From: Opisthorchis felineus | Lineage: Eukaryota > Platyhelminthes > Trematoda > Opisthorchiida > Opisthorchiidae | Direction: 5' to 3' | Assembly: GCA_004794785.1 (NCBI GenBank) | Contig: SJOL01008950.1 | Span: 219,025 to 283,024 of the forward strand | DNA length: 64,000 nucleotides | In this document: piece after piece, positions 1 through 13,200 of the stretch | Layout: each line of letters opens with the position of its first letter | Position numbering within the stretch: the stretch's first letter is position 1 | The notes under the pieces: model-generated | The model's database searches: none | Told to the model about the DNA's origin: nothing | Seen by the model: only the letters and a program-made list of their open reading frames with translations | Position numbers and translations under genes: made by a program

Positions 1-559
1 AGACGGCCAGATAGATTGCCTTACAAAATATTCATATCAGCAACAGGGACGCCTCGTTGTATAACGAACTTACAATACTGTTTTCGGTGACCCCACCAAC
101 AACCGAACTTCTGGTTTTGTTTGATCATCGTAAAAATTCCAGCTGTGCCAACTTCACGCACTTCTTGGCAACTCTGCTTTTACCAGAGTTTTATTCTCAC
201 CCAAATCATGCTTCCGCTGACCTCTAGCGGCCTTCCTGTTTCAATTATCCTCAGCGCGTCAGGTGACACGACACCCCGTATTATTGCACAAGAGTGACTT
301 GTGAAATCCCTGGCCTATTTGATGAACTTTCATAAATACTGCATGCTGGGTTTCACAGCTTACGAATGGCGCGGCTTCCCACTTCTCATTCAAGTCAAAG
401 CCCCCAGAGGATTCGGCCCTTTAATCTTCGCGTAGGTTGGTTTGATAAACTCCTGAAACCCCAGGATCTAACGGCTTTCTGATGACTAAGAGAGAATTTG
501 GTTTGTTCACTGAGTTGGATAATTTGACTGCAAACATTTCATCATCAATCGAGGCAACA
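1..559. other. Unannotated non-coding stretch
   Basis: No coding frame with recognisable family resemblance, RNA gene or repeat was seen on either strand. Stops are frequent in all frames, as expected for AT-rich non-coding DNA. Confidence 0.5.
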
Positions 560-880
560 CCATCAGTGCTTAGTTAGTGAGCGTTTTGGAGCGTAGCGAT
601 TGGTCGCTGGTTGAGCGCTGAGTTGGGTTGCGTGTGTGGTAATATACGTGCTGTTAGCCAGGGCTGACATGCGGTCAGGATTGGTTGTTCGGTCGGGCGG
701 TTCTATTGGTTGCCCTCTTATCCCGTGGCTTGATTGATCGATGACCACGTGACGTTTAATCTTGACCTCTCCTCCTCTCGTACTCTGGTCGACGCTGGGG
801 TGACCTATGTCGTTGACCCTTCCGGGTTCCAGTTGTTGTTGATCTGACCCAGAGGAGTTTCTTCTTTCTTGGTTTGGTAA
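560..880. other. GC-richer patch of unknown nature
   Basis: This stretch is visibly richer in G and C than its surroundings and carries many G/T-rich runs on the plus strand. A 61-codon open frame on the minus strand (563-748) has no recognisable motif and fits chance. The patch could be the 5' part of a decayed transposable element or a CpG-containing regulatory segment. I see no terminal repeats, splice sites or protein motif that would decide between these. Confidence 0.3.
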
Positions 881-3800
881 TCCGATATTCTGCTCTGTCT
901 GAGTATTCCAGTTAGATATTGGTCTTTTGTACGCAGTGGTGCGTAAATTGAGTATAGTTCAATGACTCGGTTGGTCAAGGAATACGGCGCTTCTATAAAT
1001 TTGCTTTCACGTCTCGTGTGTGCGTGTCAAGATTTTTTCGTTTTCCAGGTCGGATTTGTGAACTTCTTGGTCTCTGTGTATAGATATCAAAGGCAAAAGG
1101 TCATGATCTGAGGTTGATGAAAAATCTTGTGTTGAAAAAAGACGTTGTTTCTAGAAATGTTGAAACATTTGTGGCTTCCTCGGTCGTCCTTGTTCCAAAT
1201 GAAACTAGGACAATAAACCGAATTTAAATTGAAGTATTCCACGGACAAAATAGAATATTGAGTTTCAGAACCAATAAAGACACAAACCCGTAAGTTGCTT
1301 TAATGAACGTGGCATTTTTCCCGGTTACTTTGAATTCAGGGGGTTCGGCGACGGGCAACTTTGTGAGTTTCTGCCATAAAACCTCTTTTGAATGCAAATA
1401 AATGAGAATATTTGGGTTGCCCATTAAGATTGCCATTCTGTACTTGTTACCAGTCATGACCAAGGGATACATGTAGAATGATCTTTTTAACGCACTGAAT
1501 GCTAGGTAAATGTTCCTTAGAAAGCAGATGACTGTACTGATCGCGATTGACAGTAAAAAGTGGTGCAGCCAGTTGCAATCCCTATCAGTCCCTAAGGTGT
1601 ATCGAATGTGATACGATGAATGTGATGTTTGAACAGGTTTGATCTGATGGTCTGTAACATTTTCAACACCTAAAGTTTTTTAATATACCAATAATGGCAC
1701 TGTAATAATGCTAACGCGTCAGTCCCACGTTTACAAAAGTTGTGCAGTTCAACTTCACTGTTGTTCATCAGTGTAGAATGCCCACTGTGTTCATTTCTAC
1801 TTTCACTTTATTGAAGTGAGGGGACGCAAACAAAATCAAACCAAATAATGTCTCAAAGACTACCCAATTTCATTTATTTCTTGCGTTTGTACAGCACATC
1901 TTAGATGCACTCAAACATTAGAACGTTGGAAACCACGTTATTTGCTCCATTTCGCGAAAACTTAAAATCATATATAAGGACGGATTTTGGAACGTAAACA
2001 GATGCAACTTTTTACTGGCATAAAATTGGGTCGATCCGAGACGAGCAACCGGATTTGGATTGGGCAACAGAAATCTGCTTGAACATGAGACTGCATGATT
2101 GATACAGCAATAAGGCTGCAGTATCTGGAGTGGTACGATTCCACGTACGTCTCATTATGTACATATATATGTATATGGTACATGAAGGCCAACTTAAATT
2201 GTTCTGTCTGTAAGTCGTTTTCAACTAGCTCTTATTCTCCATGTACATCAGTATTTAGGTTTTTAGTCTGCACTCAACGCATTATGAGCAAACCCGATCC
2301 CCCCCAGGGAAAAAGGAAACGCCGACGTTTTGGTATGTATGGAACGTGTACATTCGAAAATCAAAAGTCTCGCACTAACCGTTTCTAGACTTAGTTAGGA
2401 CGTTCTACCCTTCCACTAATTTTCCAACTGGTTGGTCTAGCGAACACTTTTGCAGTTAAATTGGACTATATTGTCAAGCAAAAATGCACATCCGTCCGTC
2501 TGACCTCCTGAACTACAAGAATCCGCAAACTGCTTTCATTAACTGGACAATGTTCTAGAAAGAAACACTGATGATATCTAAAGAAAATCTATGTATTTAC
2601 CAATACAGAGACTTTAACGGCTTGGTTAATGTTTTGGCTTGGTCAGAGTAAGAAGAACCTGCTCACCTTACTTTCCAGCCAGGGAACTTGCACCTAGGGC
2701 AGAAGCCCCAGAACGGAAATCTCCTTACTTAATCTTCATGGCGAACCAATTGCATCCGCCACAACTCACTGTCAACAAAACGCCACTGTAAATGCGGTTA
2801 ACCTTCAAGAGTGACAGTACCTTACTTGGAACAGCTAATCGAATTAAACGGTACCCAGAGAGCGTTTAACGATGCTAAACTAAAAAGTATATCTTGCACT
2901 TCGTGAATGCAAGGTATGAATTTCAAAGACAATCTATGTGTCCACGCCTATCAGTGCCACTTAACTGACCTATTTGCGCATGGTCCGGGAACTGTCATTT
3001 GCAAAAGGATATACCTATGGCAGGGGATCAGGGAGAAATATTCGAAATTTCTCAGTGCAAGCAATGAGACTCCAGGAAACAGTGCTATTCTAGGATACCT
3101 GGTAGCCGGAGTCCATTAATTATGTTCTGGCAGCGTTTAACACTTATTATTCGGAGTTTAGCGTGGATAGCTTCAACATTAAACGTAGCTAGTTTTAAGA
3201 TTCCTCTTTAGGACTGACCCTCACAGAAGTACTATTTGAAAGCAGTTTTCAGAGTTGGCCCGGAACACGACTGCGATTGAATCTAGTAAGCCCTATGGTC
3301 AACCACTAAACAGCCGTTGACCACTTAAATTGTTTTGATGTTTTTATTGCCATAAAACTTTGATGTGGTTATTCCACTGGTGAAAATGACAAAACAGTAA
3401 CTGGGGAATAACAAATATGTTAAATGAAAGGAGACACTGAGTAGTGACGGATCACAGGAACTTCCTGGGCAATGCACTAAAAGTTGGTCTACTTGTCTAC
3501 CAGATATGTCTCAGCTGAAGCCATTACAAGAAACCTTAGTCAGATTTGTATGGAAAGCAACATATTTCTCAATGGGAGTTGCCTTAAAATGACCTCAAAG
3601 CACCTGCTTCGTGGAGCGCAAATAGGCATCCTGGTATAAAACATAGCTAAAATTGGTTTTGTTTTCCGCAAACGGTGAAAGGCAAGTTGAACACCCACTC
3701 AGTGTCCATAGCAGTCTGCACCTAAACATTTCATCTACCTTGGAATTTAAGAAAAGACAACATGCGTTTGTTTTGGACTTACCAATTTTCAGGAGTATCG

Positions 3801-6800
3801 ACGGTACAGTGTTCCATCCTGTATGTCGGTATCCTATGCAGACTGGACAGTATTTAAATTCTACGAGTTTCCGTCCGAAGCGGCACGTCTGTTTGTTAGT
3901 GTTTTACGTTACTTATAGAGGCAGACAAATCCATCCTCATCCCCCCGGACTCACTCGCAGATAAAACTGATTAGCTCAGTGATACGTAGCATTCCAGTAG
4001 CCATGCTAACGGATTCGTCATAATGTATCTGACCCTAAGTGATACACCAGAAACACATTGAAAATCTCATTTAATTAACGCGTTGAAAGAGGGCGGTTGC
4101 CGCAACTTTTCGTCTACGCGGGCAAAGCCTGACCAGTATAGTTAAAAATTCACCAGACGCGTACATTCCGTAAGCGTGAACGACTGCTCCTTTTCTTCAT
4201 TTCATACTAACACTGGTGACCTTCACGCCATTCTACTTGAAAGTAACGAGTATACCACTGTCTGATTTTCCCATCTGCTGTAAATGTCTTGTTGATAAAG
4301 TGGTTGTTTGCAGATGTCGAAAGTCTGGGTCACACCCTGTTTAAAAGCTGTGTTAAACGAGGTTATTAGCTATCCAGGAGACGAATTCATAACACCCAGC
4401 GTCAAGACATCAACCTTACCTCAGGTGAATGTTACAGCAGCCTAGAAGGTGGCTATTGATGCCTCACCGGCATCACAGCTACGTTAGATGTGACCCGATT
4501 CAACAACCTCGTTTGATCTCTTAATATTTCAGCCGTCTGTGGTAGAGTTTGACTTTTAGGTGAAACTAAGAGCGCCTCCTGCTCTTCCTAGCCATATCCA
4601 CAGAAATGTTTCCGTTTTACGCTGGCTCACTAAGGGAATCACTATATTTATGCCGGGTAGCCAAAACGCCCAATTGGGTGCATCGGAATCTGAGGGAATT
4701 TTTTCGGTTTACGTCGCGGTAGGAAAGCTTTTGATATGCTTCACACTACCACGTTTTCACTATTTCAAATATTTATTTCAATTATGATCTAAACCTTGCA
4801 ATAAATCTCGAAACAGTTGTGTCGTTTTCTAACTACTTACATTGCCGTGCGTAAGACCCTCGTTCCTTGCCCGGCTAGATAAAGCGCACCCTGATTTTGA
4901 GTAGTTTGCCACCTTCATGCAAAACTGCTCCAAATTTGCCTTCTGAAATTCCACCCTAGAAGCATAAACACTACACTTAGTTGCGCACTCCTTACTTACG
5001 ACTGGACGGATTATCCCTTGATCCTGTTTACATGTTAAGCAGCGCAATTCAGGTGTTCACAATTCGCGCTAGTCAATTTATGCTTTTCATGAAAGACAAT
5101 TTTTTAAACCTAAGTCTTACCATTTTCAGGCGATTCGGAAGGATAACATCACTCTCTTACAATCCGAGATTCGATCATTATCAAAGAGAAACTTGTCGGC
5201 CCTAGCCGGTGGCTAAAGTACTAGTCTCTTTCGTTCAATTTGTTTATCTAATTTGGTATCTCTTGAATAGAATACAGCCCCAAGATACAGAAATTGGTAT
5301 TACATTATGGTTGTTTGCAACCTAAACAGTAGGCCGTTGCCGATCTAGCCGAGGCTGCCCCCGTGCTTCATCAGTTTTAGCCAAGACAAAAGAATTGGAT
5401 TCATCAAATGACTGTCAAATGATACTTGTACTGGTTGATATACCCTATACAGGTAATGAGATCTAACGATTTATCTTGAATGTCTATTTTGAATCAAACT
5501 AAATATGGAGCTTCTCACTGAGAATTCAACGGCATAAAATTTAAGGATTCCAATAGCATTAATTCAGATTGAATCTAAGAAAAGCAAGAAGTATGAATCA
5601 TTCGTCAATCCCCATACAACCATGCGTATTCTTCATGACCATCAAAGGTCGGTCCAATTTCCAATCGGAAATTATTCGAAATAACGATCAACTGGTCAGT
5701 TATTTGGCCGTTTGTTAACATTTTCGTTGAATATGTTTACCCTCCTGTTTATTGACCTGAACATGTTTGACTGTAAAAGACCGGAAAACAAACGCTCTAC
5801 AGCCAATCTATATCAAATCTTTGCACAAAACGTCAATGTAAATGAGCCATTAGCAAGCACAGTTTGACGATACACGACGATGTATTGGGTAAAGTTCATG
5901 CATAATTCATCATTAAGCCTGGGATTACCACAGAAACAAAGTCAGTGGGGTGAGTCGCACGCTTGTACAAACTTCGTGATGTAAACATTAAATCCTGATT
6001 AAAACAAATGTCCTGAGCATCTGCACATCGAGATCAACTGCGTTCCGCATTTTACCTTGATCTGCCAGTTGATTTCATTCAGTTTCTTAAATGCTGAGTG
6101 TGTTGTGGAAAGTCTTGAGACGACCTTTCAGTAGAATCGTTATGATGACGTCATGATATCCTATCAATTATGTCAGCAAACAATTCGTGGTGAAGCTGTA
6201 TGTTGGAAGCAGGATAGTACGTCTTGATATTCAGTAGTTTGTACACCTTAGCACTCAGAGATGGACAATTTCCGCAAGTATTCATGATGCCGGGACGCTG
6301 TAGAACGTGTGTTTGGTAGTTATAGGAGTAAAATCGGTTTTTAAGCATGCCAAATGACCGATTTTTTGTAAATTACTGCAGTAAAAATAAAATTTAAACT
6401 CATTTTCTGTACGGTTTTGAAGAAATAGGCGCCTCTAAACGGTTCTCCTTCAGGCAAATAAAAAACTGTAAATCATTCCTTGCAAGGCATTTTTGTTGAA
6501 GCCCAAGTAGGTCTAAGAAAGGTTCATTACCCTCCTATTGTAAACATTTTGCAGCATAATTTCCTGCCCGCATCACTTTGCTCTAGAGTATGATGACAAG
6601 TTGGGTTTGAACAGTCCCCTCATAATAAAGCAGGCATATTTTGTCTTGTTATTTCCAAAAGAAGAAATTTGATGTGAATGATGAATTAGAACCCATTAAC
6701 CAAACATCGCATATCTTACAAGCACAGAAAACAGGAATTGACCAAACCAGAAGTTCCCGTGGAACGCTCTACATCATCAACTGTGATCATATGTGATTGG

Positions 6801-8870
6801 TACTCATAGCGGGCATGAGTGCTCAAGCTGCTTTGGAGTTTTTAGTCGATTTACCCGTTGGTAGTAGTTTTGACCACTTGACCTTGCAAAATTTCGGTCT
6901 GCCAGAATATTTCGTTTTATTACTTGTAAGTGGTGGTGAGAATTTTTATTGACAAATATAAACGCGTATGAAAACTACATTCAGAGGAGCGTTGCTGTCG
7001 TTGTCCAAAGCACTACGACATATGTTCCAATAATTCCGAATTTAACATTACAAAAATAGCAAACTACCCAACCAGGAACCAAATTAAAACTGACCACATA
7101 TATGCTGATGCCTCTGATCCGATCACTTTCAAAATAATTCATGACAGTTCATTATGTATTTATTTTATTTCTTTATTTCTTTATTATTTATTTTCCTGCA
7201 CACGATAACTTGCTCAACACCAGACGCGAATATTATGGAGGCATTCTACTAGTGCGCCATAAGTTCTTCCGTATTGCGGAACTAAGTAGCAGAGGGTACA
7301 TTCGCAGATGGCCTGGAACACATTTGCTTCGTTTGGGGACCGTTGAAAGCTTTGTAGTAGCAATACAAATCACACGAAGGGTATGACGATAACCACATTG
7401 CGGTTAGGTTTCTCTAGTGGGTTGTAGAATTTTTAGGATTGCACACGATTACCAAGAGCCTCAAGTACTAGAACGGTAGATTATGCTGTATATCGGCTCT
7501 GTTAGAAATGAGCACAAGTATTAACAGTATTTTCCGTGAATTCACCATATATCCATCAGGTTTCATTTTTATCTGAAATGAGAAATCAATCTGCTATTCT
7601 TCGTCTATTTCCGTTTCTTATGCAATCCCTGCATCAGATGGTTGTAACGCCTGCTTCAGTCAAAGATAAATACCAATAGCGACGCCCACTGCCGTCTGAT
7701 TGATCAAAATCTTCGTTCGCCAGGTGAATTCATTTTTTACGTAAATCAATCGGTATGACATATGTAGAGGTTGACGAGGCTAGTCTCGTGATGGGGAAAT
7801 ATATGTTTGTGTCTGGCTCTAGAGAACTAGGATATCTTTGGATTTCTCTGAAACTAAGTGTGTTGAATGAGCTCTTTCAAAGAAAGAAAAAATAATGCTA
7901 TATTCTAAGGCACATTTCCTCCTCAGGAACAGCGCGTACGATTATTTAATCCCAGCTAAGCATATTTTGCTGCGGATAATTACTGCCATGTAAAAACTAT
8001 TTTATCGTGTACAGGCTGACACACAAAATGAGGTACCTATGTTATCATTACTTCGAATCTGGACAGTAACTACGCAAATCGGTTTTGCCCACCACAATTT
8101 AGCGCTGTGTTTACTTTTATACTGTTTTTTTTTAAGTGCAAATGGATCTCGGTTCATACCATACCCGTGCTGTGAGCCTTTATCGACTGACCGCCAAGCC
8201 ATCCAAATATTCTAAAAAAAGGCACAAGGAAAAAAAGTGACGTTCTACTGATAGGTAATACTTGAACAAGAACTCCGCTGTTGTTGCCTCAGTAACGGAG
8301 ACTGTGTGAGCGGGTACATGTATTCTTCTGATTTCCAATGCCACTTGCTCCCCACACTTACTTTGGAGGGAGGAAAGTTTAGTGGGGTGGAAGGAAACCA
8401 TCACTTACCAGGAACCTAACGTGGGCGATTATTATTCACCTGCTTACGTCAAAACGCGGTCAGATTAGTACGAGAGACAAAAAGCCAAACTAATCGTTTG
8501 AGGCAGTTTAGGGTTCAGTTTACTGTAATGATGCGTTTCGAGTGCCAGTTTCAGTTTTGTCCCCATGAAAGTGCAACTTAAGCCTAAAAGAGTTATATCG
8601 GCATAATAGTATGCAAAGCAAACTCAGCTGAGCTTGGCTGCTGCTTAATGAGCATGAACTTTGAACCTAAAGGGTTGAGTTTAACTTTCTTCATCTAATG
8701 GAACCCAACCAAGATGACTGGAACTAGATAGCTAATCCTCTCCATAATTATTACTCCAAAAGCTACGAGTCTACGAAAACTTAGGTTTAAAATGCTAGGC
8801 CACACAGGAGTAGTCGGATTTCTGGAAACAGAGGCGCTTTGAATAGTTCAGCGCTGATGCTCTTTTAATT
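881..8870. other. Long non-coding stretch, nothing recognised
   Basis: About 8 kb with only short open frames (the longest is about 103 codons, at 3653-3964 plus), none showing a domain or motif I recognise. A T-rich low-complexity run lies near 7,150-7,195. No repeat or RNA gene was seen. The lengths of the open frames are what chance would give at this base composition. Confidence 0.5.
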
Positions 8871-8875
8871 TACAG

Positions 8876-8976
8876 TGGCTGCGTAGCTCAATGGTAACAC
8901 GAGAGTTGAGAGAATATTAGGATGTCTACGCCAAGATGAGATAAACCTAAAATTTGGGGTTGGGTTCCAACCACGA
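8876..8976 (+). repeat. tRNA-derived SINE relic
   Basis: A perfect RNA polymerase III A-box (TAGCTCAATGG, 8884-8894, fitting TRGYNNARNGG) is followed by a B-box-like GGTTCCAACC at 8963-8972, one substitution and one deletion away from GGTTCGANTCC. The gap between the boxes (about 68 bases) is longer than in a true tRNA, and the sequence between them does not form an anticodon arm that I can see. This points to a tRNA-derived short interspersed element with an internal insertion, not a working tRNA gene. It was probably mobilised by a LINE of the type present elsewhere in the window. Confidence 0.55.
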
Positions 8977-9689
8977 TCTTCCCTCCATAACGGTTGAATT
9001 CACGTGAGTTAATCAATTTAAAATAACCTTCCGAAACAAAGCTAACGGCCAGTCTTTGCTCACTGGTTTTCTTAGTACAAAAAGATCACTCTTGATAATT
9101 AAATGGGGGAATTTGCCTGTCAGATAACGGCTCCATGCACATCTGTGCTTCTGTTCAGACTTAGATGCATACGCATGCACATGCGGACATAGGCAAGCAC
9201 AAAGTGCGAAATCACTTTACAGCATATCTGTCTAAGTTTGGCACCCCGTTCATTGTGACCAAGTGCGGTTGGTCCCGTCAAACACTTGTTCCATGAGATG
9301 ATTAGAAAAATAAAGCCGGTCATCAAATTAAAGATCAACGAGACGTTATTAAAAGACCGCCAGCATTATAAAAAATAGAACCCTACAATATATCTTTAGC
9401 CCAAAAGGTACCTTTTGTCGTGTACCTAATAAGCGCATACAAGTAAATGGAAATATTATTCTGAGATTATGATGACAGAAAAAGCACTGTTTAATTTCTC
9501 CAGAGATGTACGCTTTTAGATGTCTCCTAGCATTAGACAAAATGGTCAGCCATCGTAGTTTTAATTTTCCCACCATTCGGCACGTAGTGCCTGTAAAGTG
9601 TGAAGTTCAGCTTCTAGATGAGATGAGATCAACACAGAATATAATGTTTACAGGTGAGCAGATCGATGAGCAGATGCATAAGTTCTGCC
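8977..9689. other. Unannotated stretch
   Basis: Nothing recognised. Minus-strand open frames of 72 and 75 codons (9120-9338, 9349-9576) lack motifs and fit chance. Confidence 0.45.
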
Positions 9690-10275
9690 GACTTGTGAAA
9701 GAGGAAGTCACATCCCGAATTAGAAAGACTAAGACAACGGGTGAGAACCTCCGGCACTTGTGGCGCCGATGTGACATCCGCTTGAAGTGTGAAGTGTACT
9801 ATGTTGAGGTCAAGTCTTTCCTAATTTGTGAATCATAGACTTGGCCACTGCACTTGGAAGCCATTTGAAGACACTCTGGGTTTGATCCTTGGTGTTTCCC
9901 AATTATTGCGGTAATTTAGTGGGAACATCAGACCAGTACTGCTGTGTCACATCACATGGTTTTCGAGAAAGTGCACTCTCCGCCGATAAATCAGCTAATC
10001 AGTTTAGGCTGGCTAGTTCATTTGCTTCGTGTGTCAAAGGAACGTTTGGCTCGTACAATCCTCTTTGCCTGACCATATGTCGGATGGAGACAACTTTGGA
10101 GCGGTCAGTCCATGACTTGGCAAGGAGATATAAAAGTATTTAGCAGTCATTGGAGTTGCAATTGGCAACTGCCGTCCTCTCAGGTGGGGACCGCAGGGCG
10201 AGACAAAGCAACCGTTAGTGACCCCAACGGGTATGGCAGCCAACGTAGCCAACGGAGGCGGCGGAAAATACTTTT
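9690..10275 (+). pseudogene. RTE-like non-LTR retrotransposon relic, RT C-terminal part
   Basis: This is the carboxy-terminal segment of a non-LTR reverse transcriptase polyprotein, broken by stops and frameshifts. In order I read EEVTSRIRKTKTTGENLRHL followed by WRRCDIRL (around 9700-9790), then at about 9,900-10,100 a WEH-like and an NSPPINQLISL-like segment, GWLVHLLRV (usual form WLGHVLRMP) and RTILFA. GQSMTWQGDIK follows at about 10,100-10,135, then PSSQVG and MAANV (usual form DMAANRCQWR) near 10,230. The order and spacing match the same block at 15.4-16.0 kb. The RT catalytic core and the endonuclease are absent, so the copy is truncated at its 5' end, as is typical of target-primed insertion. 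No 3' tandem tail is visible. Confidence 0.75.
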
Positions 10276-13200
10276 AAAAAAATCGGGTTTTTTACCAAAT
10301 GTGAACATAGTCGTCGCTTGATATATTAGTCCACTTCGGCATCACATCATGAATCGCATTTTTGGTGTAATGGGATAACAAACTGCTCTGATCCTGCGCA
10401 TACTCAGTCAGGTAGAAAAATATATTTTATTTTTTACGAGTAACATAACATATTATCAGCTAGCCTGATCCGATTTCGTAATAATTCAAACCAAACTGTT
10501 ATCAAGGGAGTTCGTGTCAGCTTGACAGGCACTTTGTTATGGTGCCGAGTTTCTAGGTACACAAAAATCTTCGGTATTTATGAGCGTCCCCACCGGGCTG
10601 AGGAGCATGACAGCACCACTATGTAGATATTGCTGTTTATTTCTACTAACGTTTAAATACTTATGAAAACGTAGCTATTGTCTTAAAAGTAATCTTGTGC
10701 TCGTTGCTTTCGGTGACAAAATAGCATTTTCGAAAACTTAGCCAATACTGCAAGTCTTCTGCAAGAAACTTTGGGTCGAAGCTCTATTTTGAGTTCATGT
10801 TCATTGGATACCCAATAACACAGACAGGCAGGGAAAGCAGTGCATTTGAACCTTGCACCTGATCTGACGATAATGTGTCAGTTTCGGCCTTTTGGGATTC
10901 AATGAGGGATTTCCCTTCTGAAAGACACAGATTGGTTGGTTTACAACCACTCAGCAGGGTAGATTTTTTGAAATCTAGTATCGAGGAAAGCCAGAAAATT
11001 GTAATATGAAATGTTTAGAATAATAAGCGGATTCTTGACAAGTTTATGCGAAAAAATATCAGACTTCGTATATTTGGATGCAGCTATTCTTGTTGTTATA
11101 TTTGTGGAGGTTTTATTTGTGGGTAAAATATCGCCCCATCACTGAGGCTACGAGACAACTTACCAGTTAGATCGTAATGTGAAAATAAGTGTGATGATTG
11201 TAGTATTGATAGTTCCCAGCATTAAACGAAGCAAGCAAGCTGCACTGAGGCACCGCGGCAAATGTGTCCAAAGCAGTTTATTCCACTTTTATTGCTCAGA
11301 ACTCGCAGACACAAGAAGGACTTTTGAATCATGGTGCGGCTTTTAGCAAAAGTGATGTAAGTCACTGAAAGAATGCAAGATAACAAATCCACTCAACTTT
11401 GCGTGAACAGCCATTTACTAGAGTATTTAGTTTTTTAGCTTACGGTGACGTTCTCCTTTAAATTATGGCTACTTTAAAGGAGATAACATTTAGCAATGCG
11501 GTATTATATATTCTGGCAGAACAGGGCTCATAAGTCACTGCAAACGTAGTCAGTGAGCACTGCTTATTCTCCCAAGGAGCGGTCTTCGGTTACTGGTTGT
11601 TTTGCACACATACTTCCTCACTTCTAAGCTGCTGATATTTCCGATACTTTTAGTCGGCTTTTGACGTCAGTAAGACTGCGTCAGGAAAGTTAACAACTTA
11701 TATCTTATCTGCCACAAGGATGGTTCGTGCTGGCATATTTTGTACACAGGGACACGTGAGGCAGCCATGGAGCCAAAAAGCGTTTAGAGAGTTTTAATTT
11801 GGTCTTCCGCCAGCTGTTGCTGTTCTCAAACCATTTGCATTATTGTTTGGAAAAGCTTAACAACTGAGGGTTTTTAAATGTGATATCACCTGTATAGTTG
11901 GTTTGAACTACACGAGAGCTCTCCATCATGTTAGACAGGTTTGGTTGACTTTCTTGCTGAAAATATCTAACATTGCCAGTGCCCAATTCCAAACAGACGA
12001 TGAGCCACATTGGCGTTAATGTGTCTCCAAACCAGAGAACTCTAAAAGCCACTACGCAACAAATTTGGAACAGTAAAATTATCTTAAAACAAAAGAAATA
12101 TAAAGCAAAATAGAGCAGTACTGGCCACCAACTTATAAATGCTGTTTTACTGGGTGCCGGAAGTCAAATTTGTGATGGTTTCATACTATGCACTCTTGGC
12201 CTACACTGCTATTGTTATCTTGATATTTGTCAGGCAATTTTTCTTCTATATCACAGAGAAAAAGCGGTTAAAATACATTCACTCAGTTTTCTTGTCTGCA
12301 GCCTTTATCACACCATGCAATTAGAGAAGATTTTCCTCGCAAAAGAAGCTAAAGTACTTGCAAGAGTAAATAGCCTCTTTTCCATCCTTGTACACCTGTC
12401 CTTGAAGATGCCGTGTGATATTTAGTGTGGCGTTGTGTATACATTATCCGGTAAATCAAATCCCGAGACATATAAGAGAGCTTCCTGGTACTAACACTGT
12501 CGATGGGATGGTCCGTTTACGGCAGTTGATCAGGCAGAACAAAACAAAATTACAAGATACGTTCTATTATGCCCCCAAAAGCACCGCTGTCAGACCATTA
12601 CAATGGATTTTATGAACGTAGCGATTCGATTTTATCGTATTGTACAAATAACCAAACAAGAAATCCAGACATTTTTTGGTACACTGACGAGATAATGGAG
12701 TGCGAAAAATGATTTGCTGCATTTTCAGGCGGAAAAGTTGATATTTTGAAGTACGTTTTACATAACCGACATTAATTTGGTAAAGATCTTCGTAAAGTAT
12801 CATTGTGACAGAAGTGTGTAATTCGTATGAAACGTATGAAATTTGTTGCATATATTGTGATACGCTTATCAATTAATACTTACCATAACACCCCATTTTT
12901 GGGTCGTATAATTTAGAATCAGTCAGATTATCTGTAATTTCGAGGATCTGTTAACCAAAGTTTCTCGAGGAAGAACAGTTAGCATCATCAAGTACACAGA
13001 TTTCAACGACATCCGCAGACTTTTATACATGCATCATCACTTGTCAGATTGCATAAATACACCTTTCGGCCTTTTGACTCAAGAGTTGTTACATGCTAAA
13101 TTGCACTTTTGCATATATCCCTGTGCCAAGCACCAGACAGAGTTCAATCTAAGCCGCTTGTTGGTTCTAATTCAGCGGCTAACTTGTGCACCTGTCTATT

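Noticed and set aside
1224..1472. Open frame of 82 codons on the minus strand
   Set aside because: No motif, no splice or promoter context; within chance length.
8876..8976. A functional tRNA gene
   Set aside because: The A-box is perfect, but the box spacing is too long and no cloverleaf or anticodon arm can be drawn.
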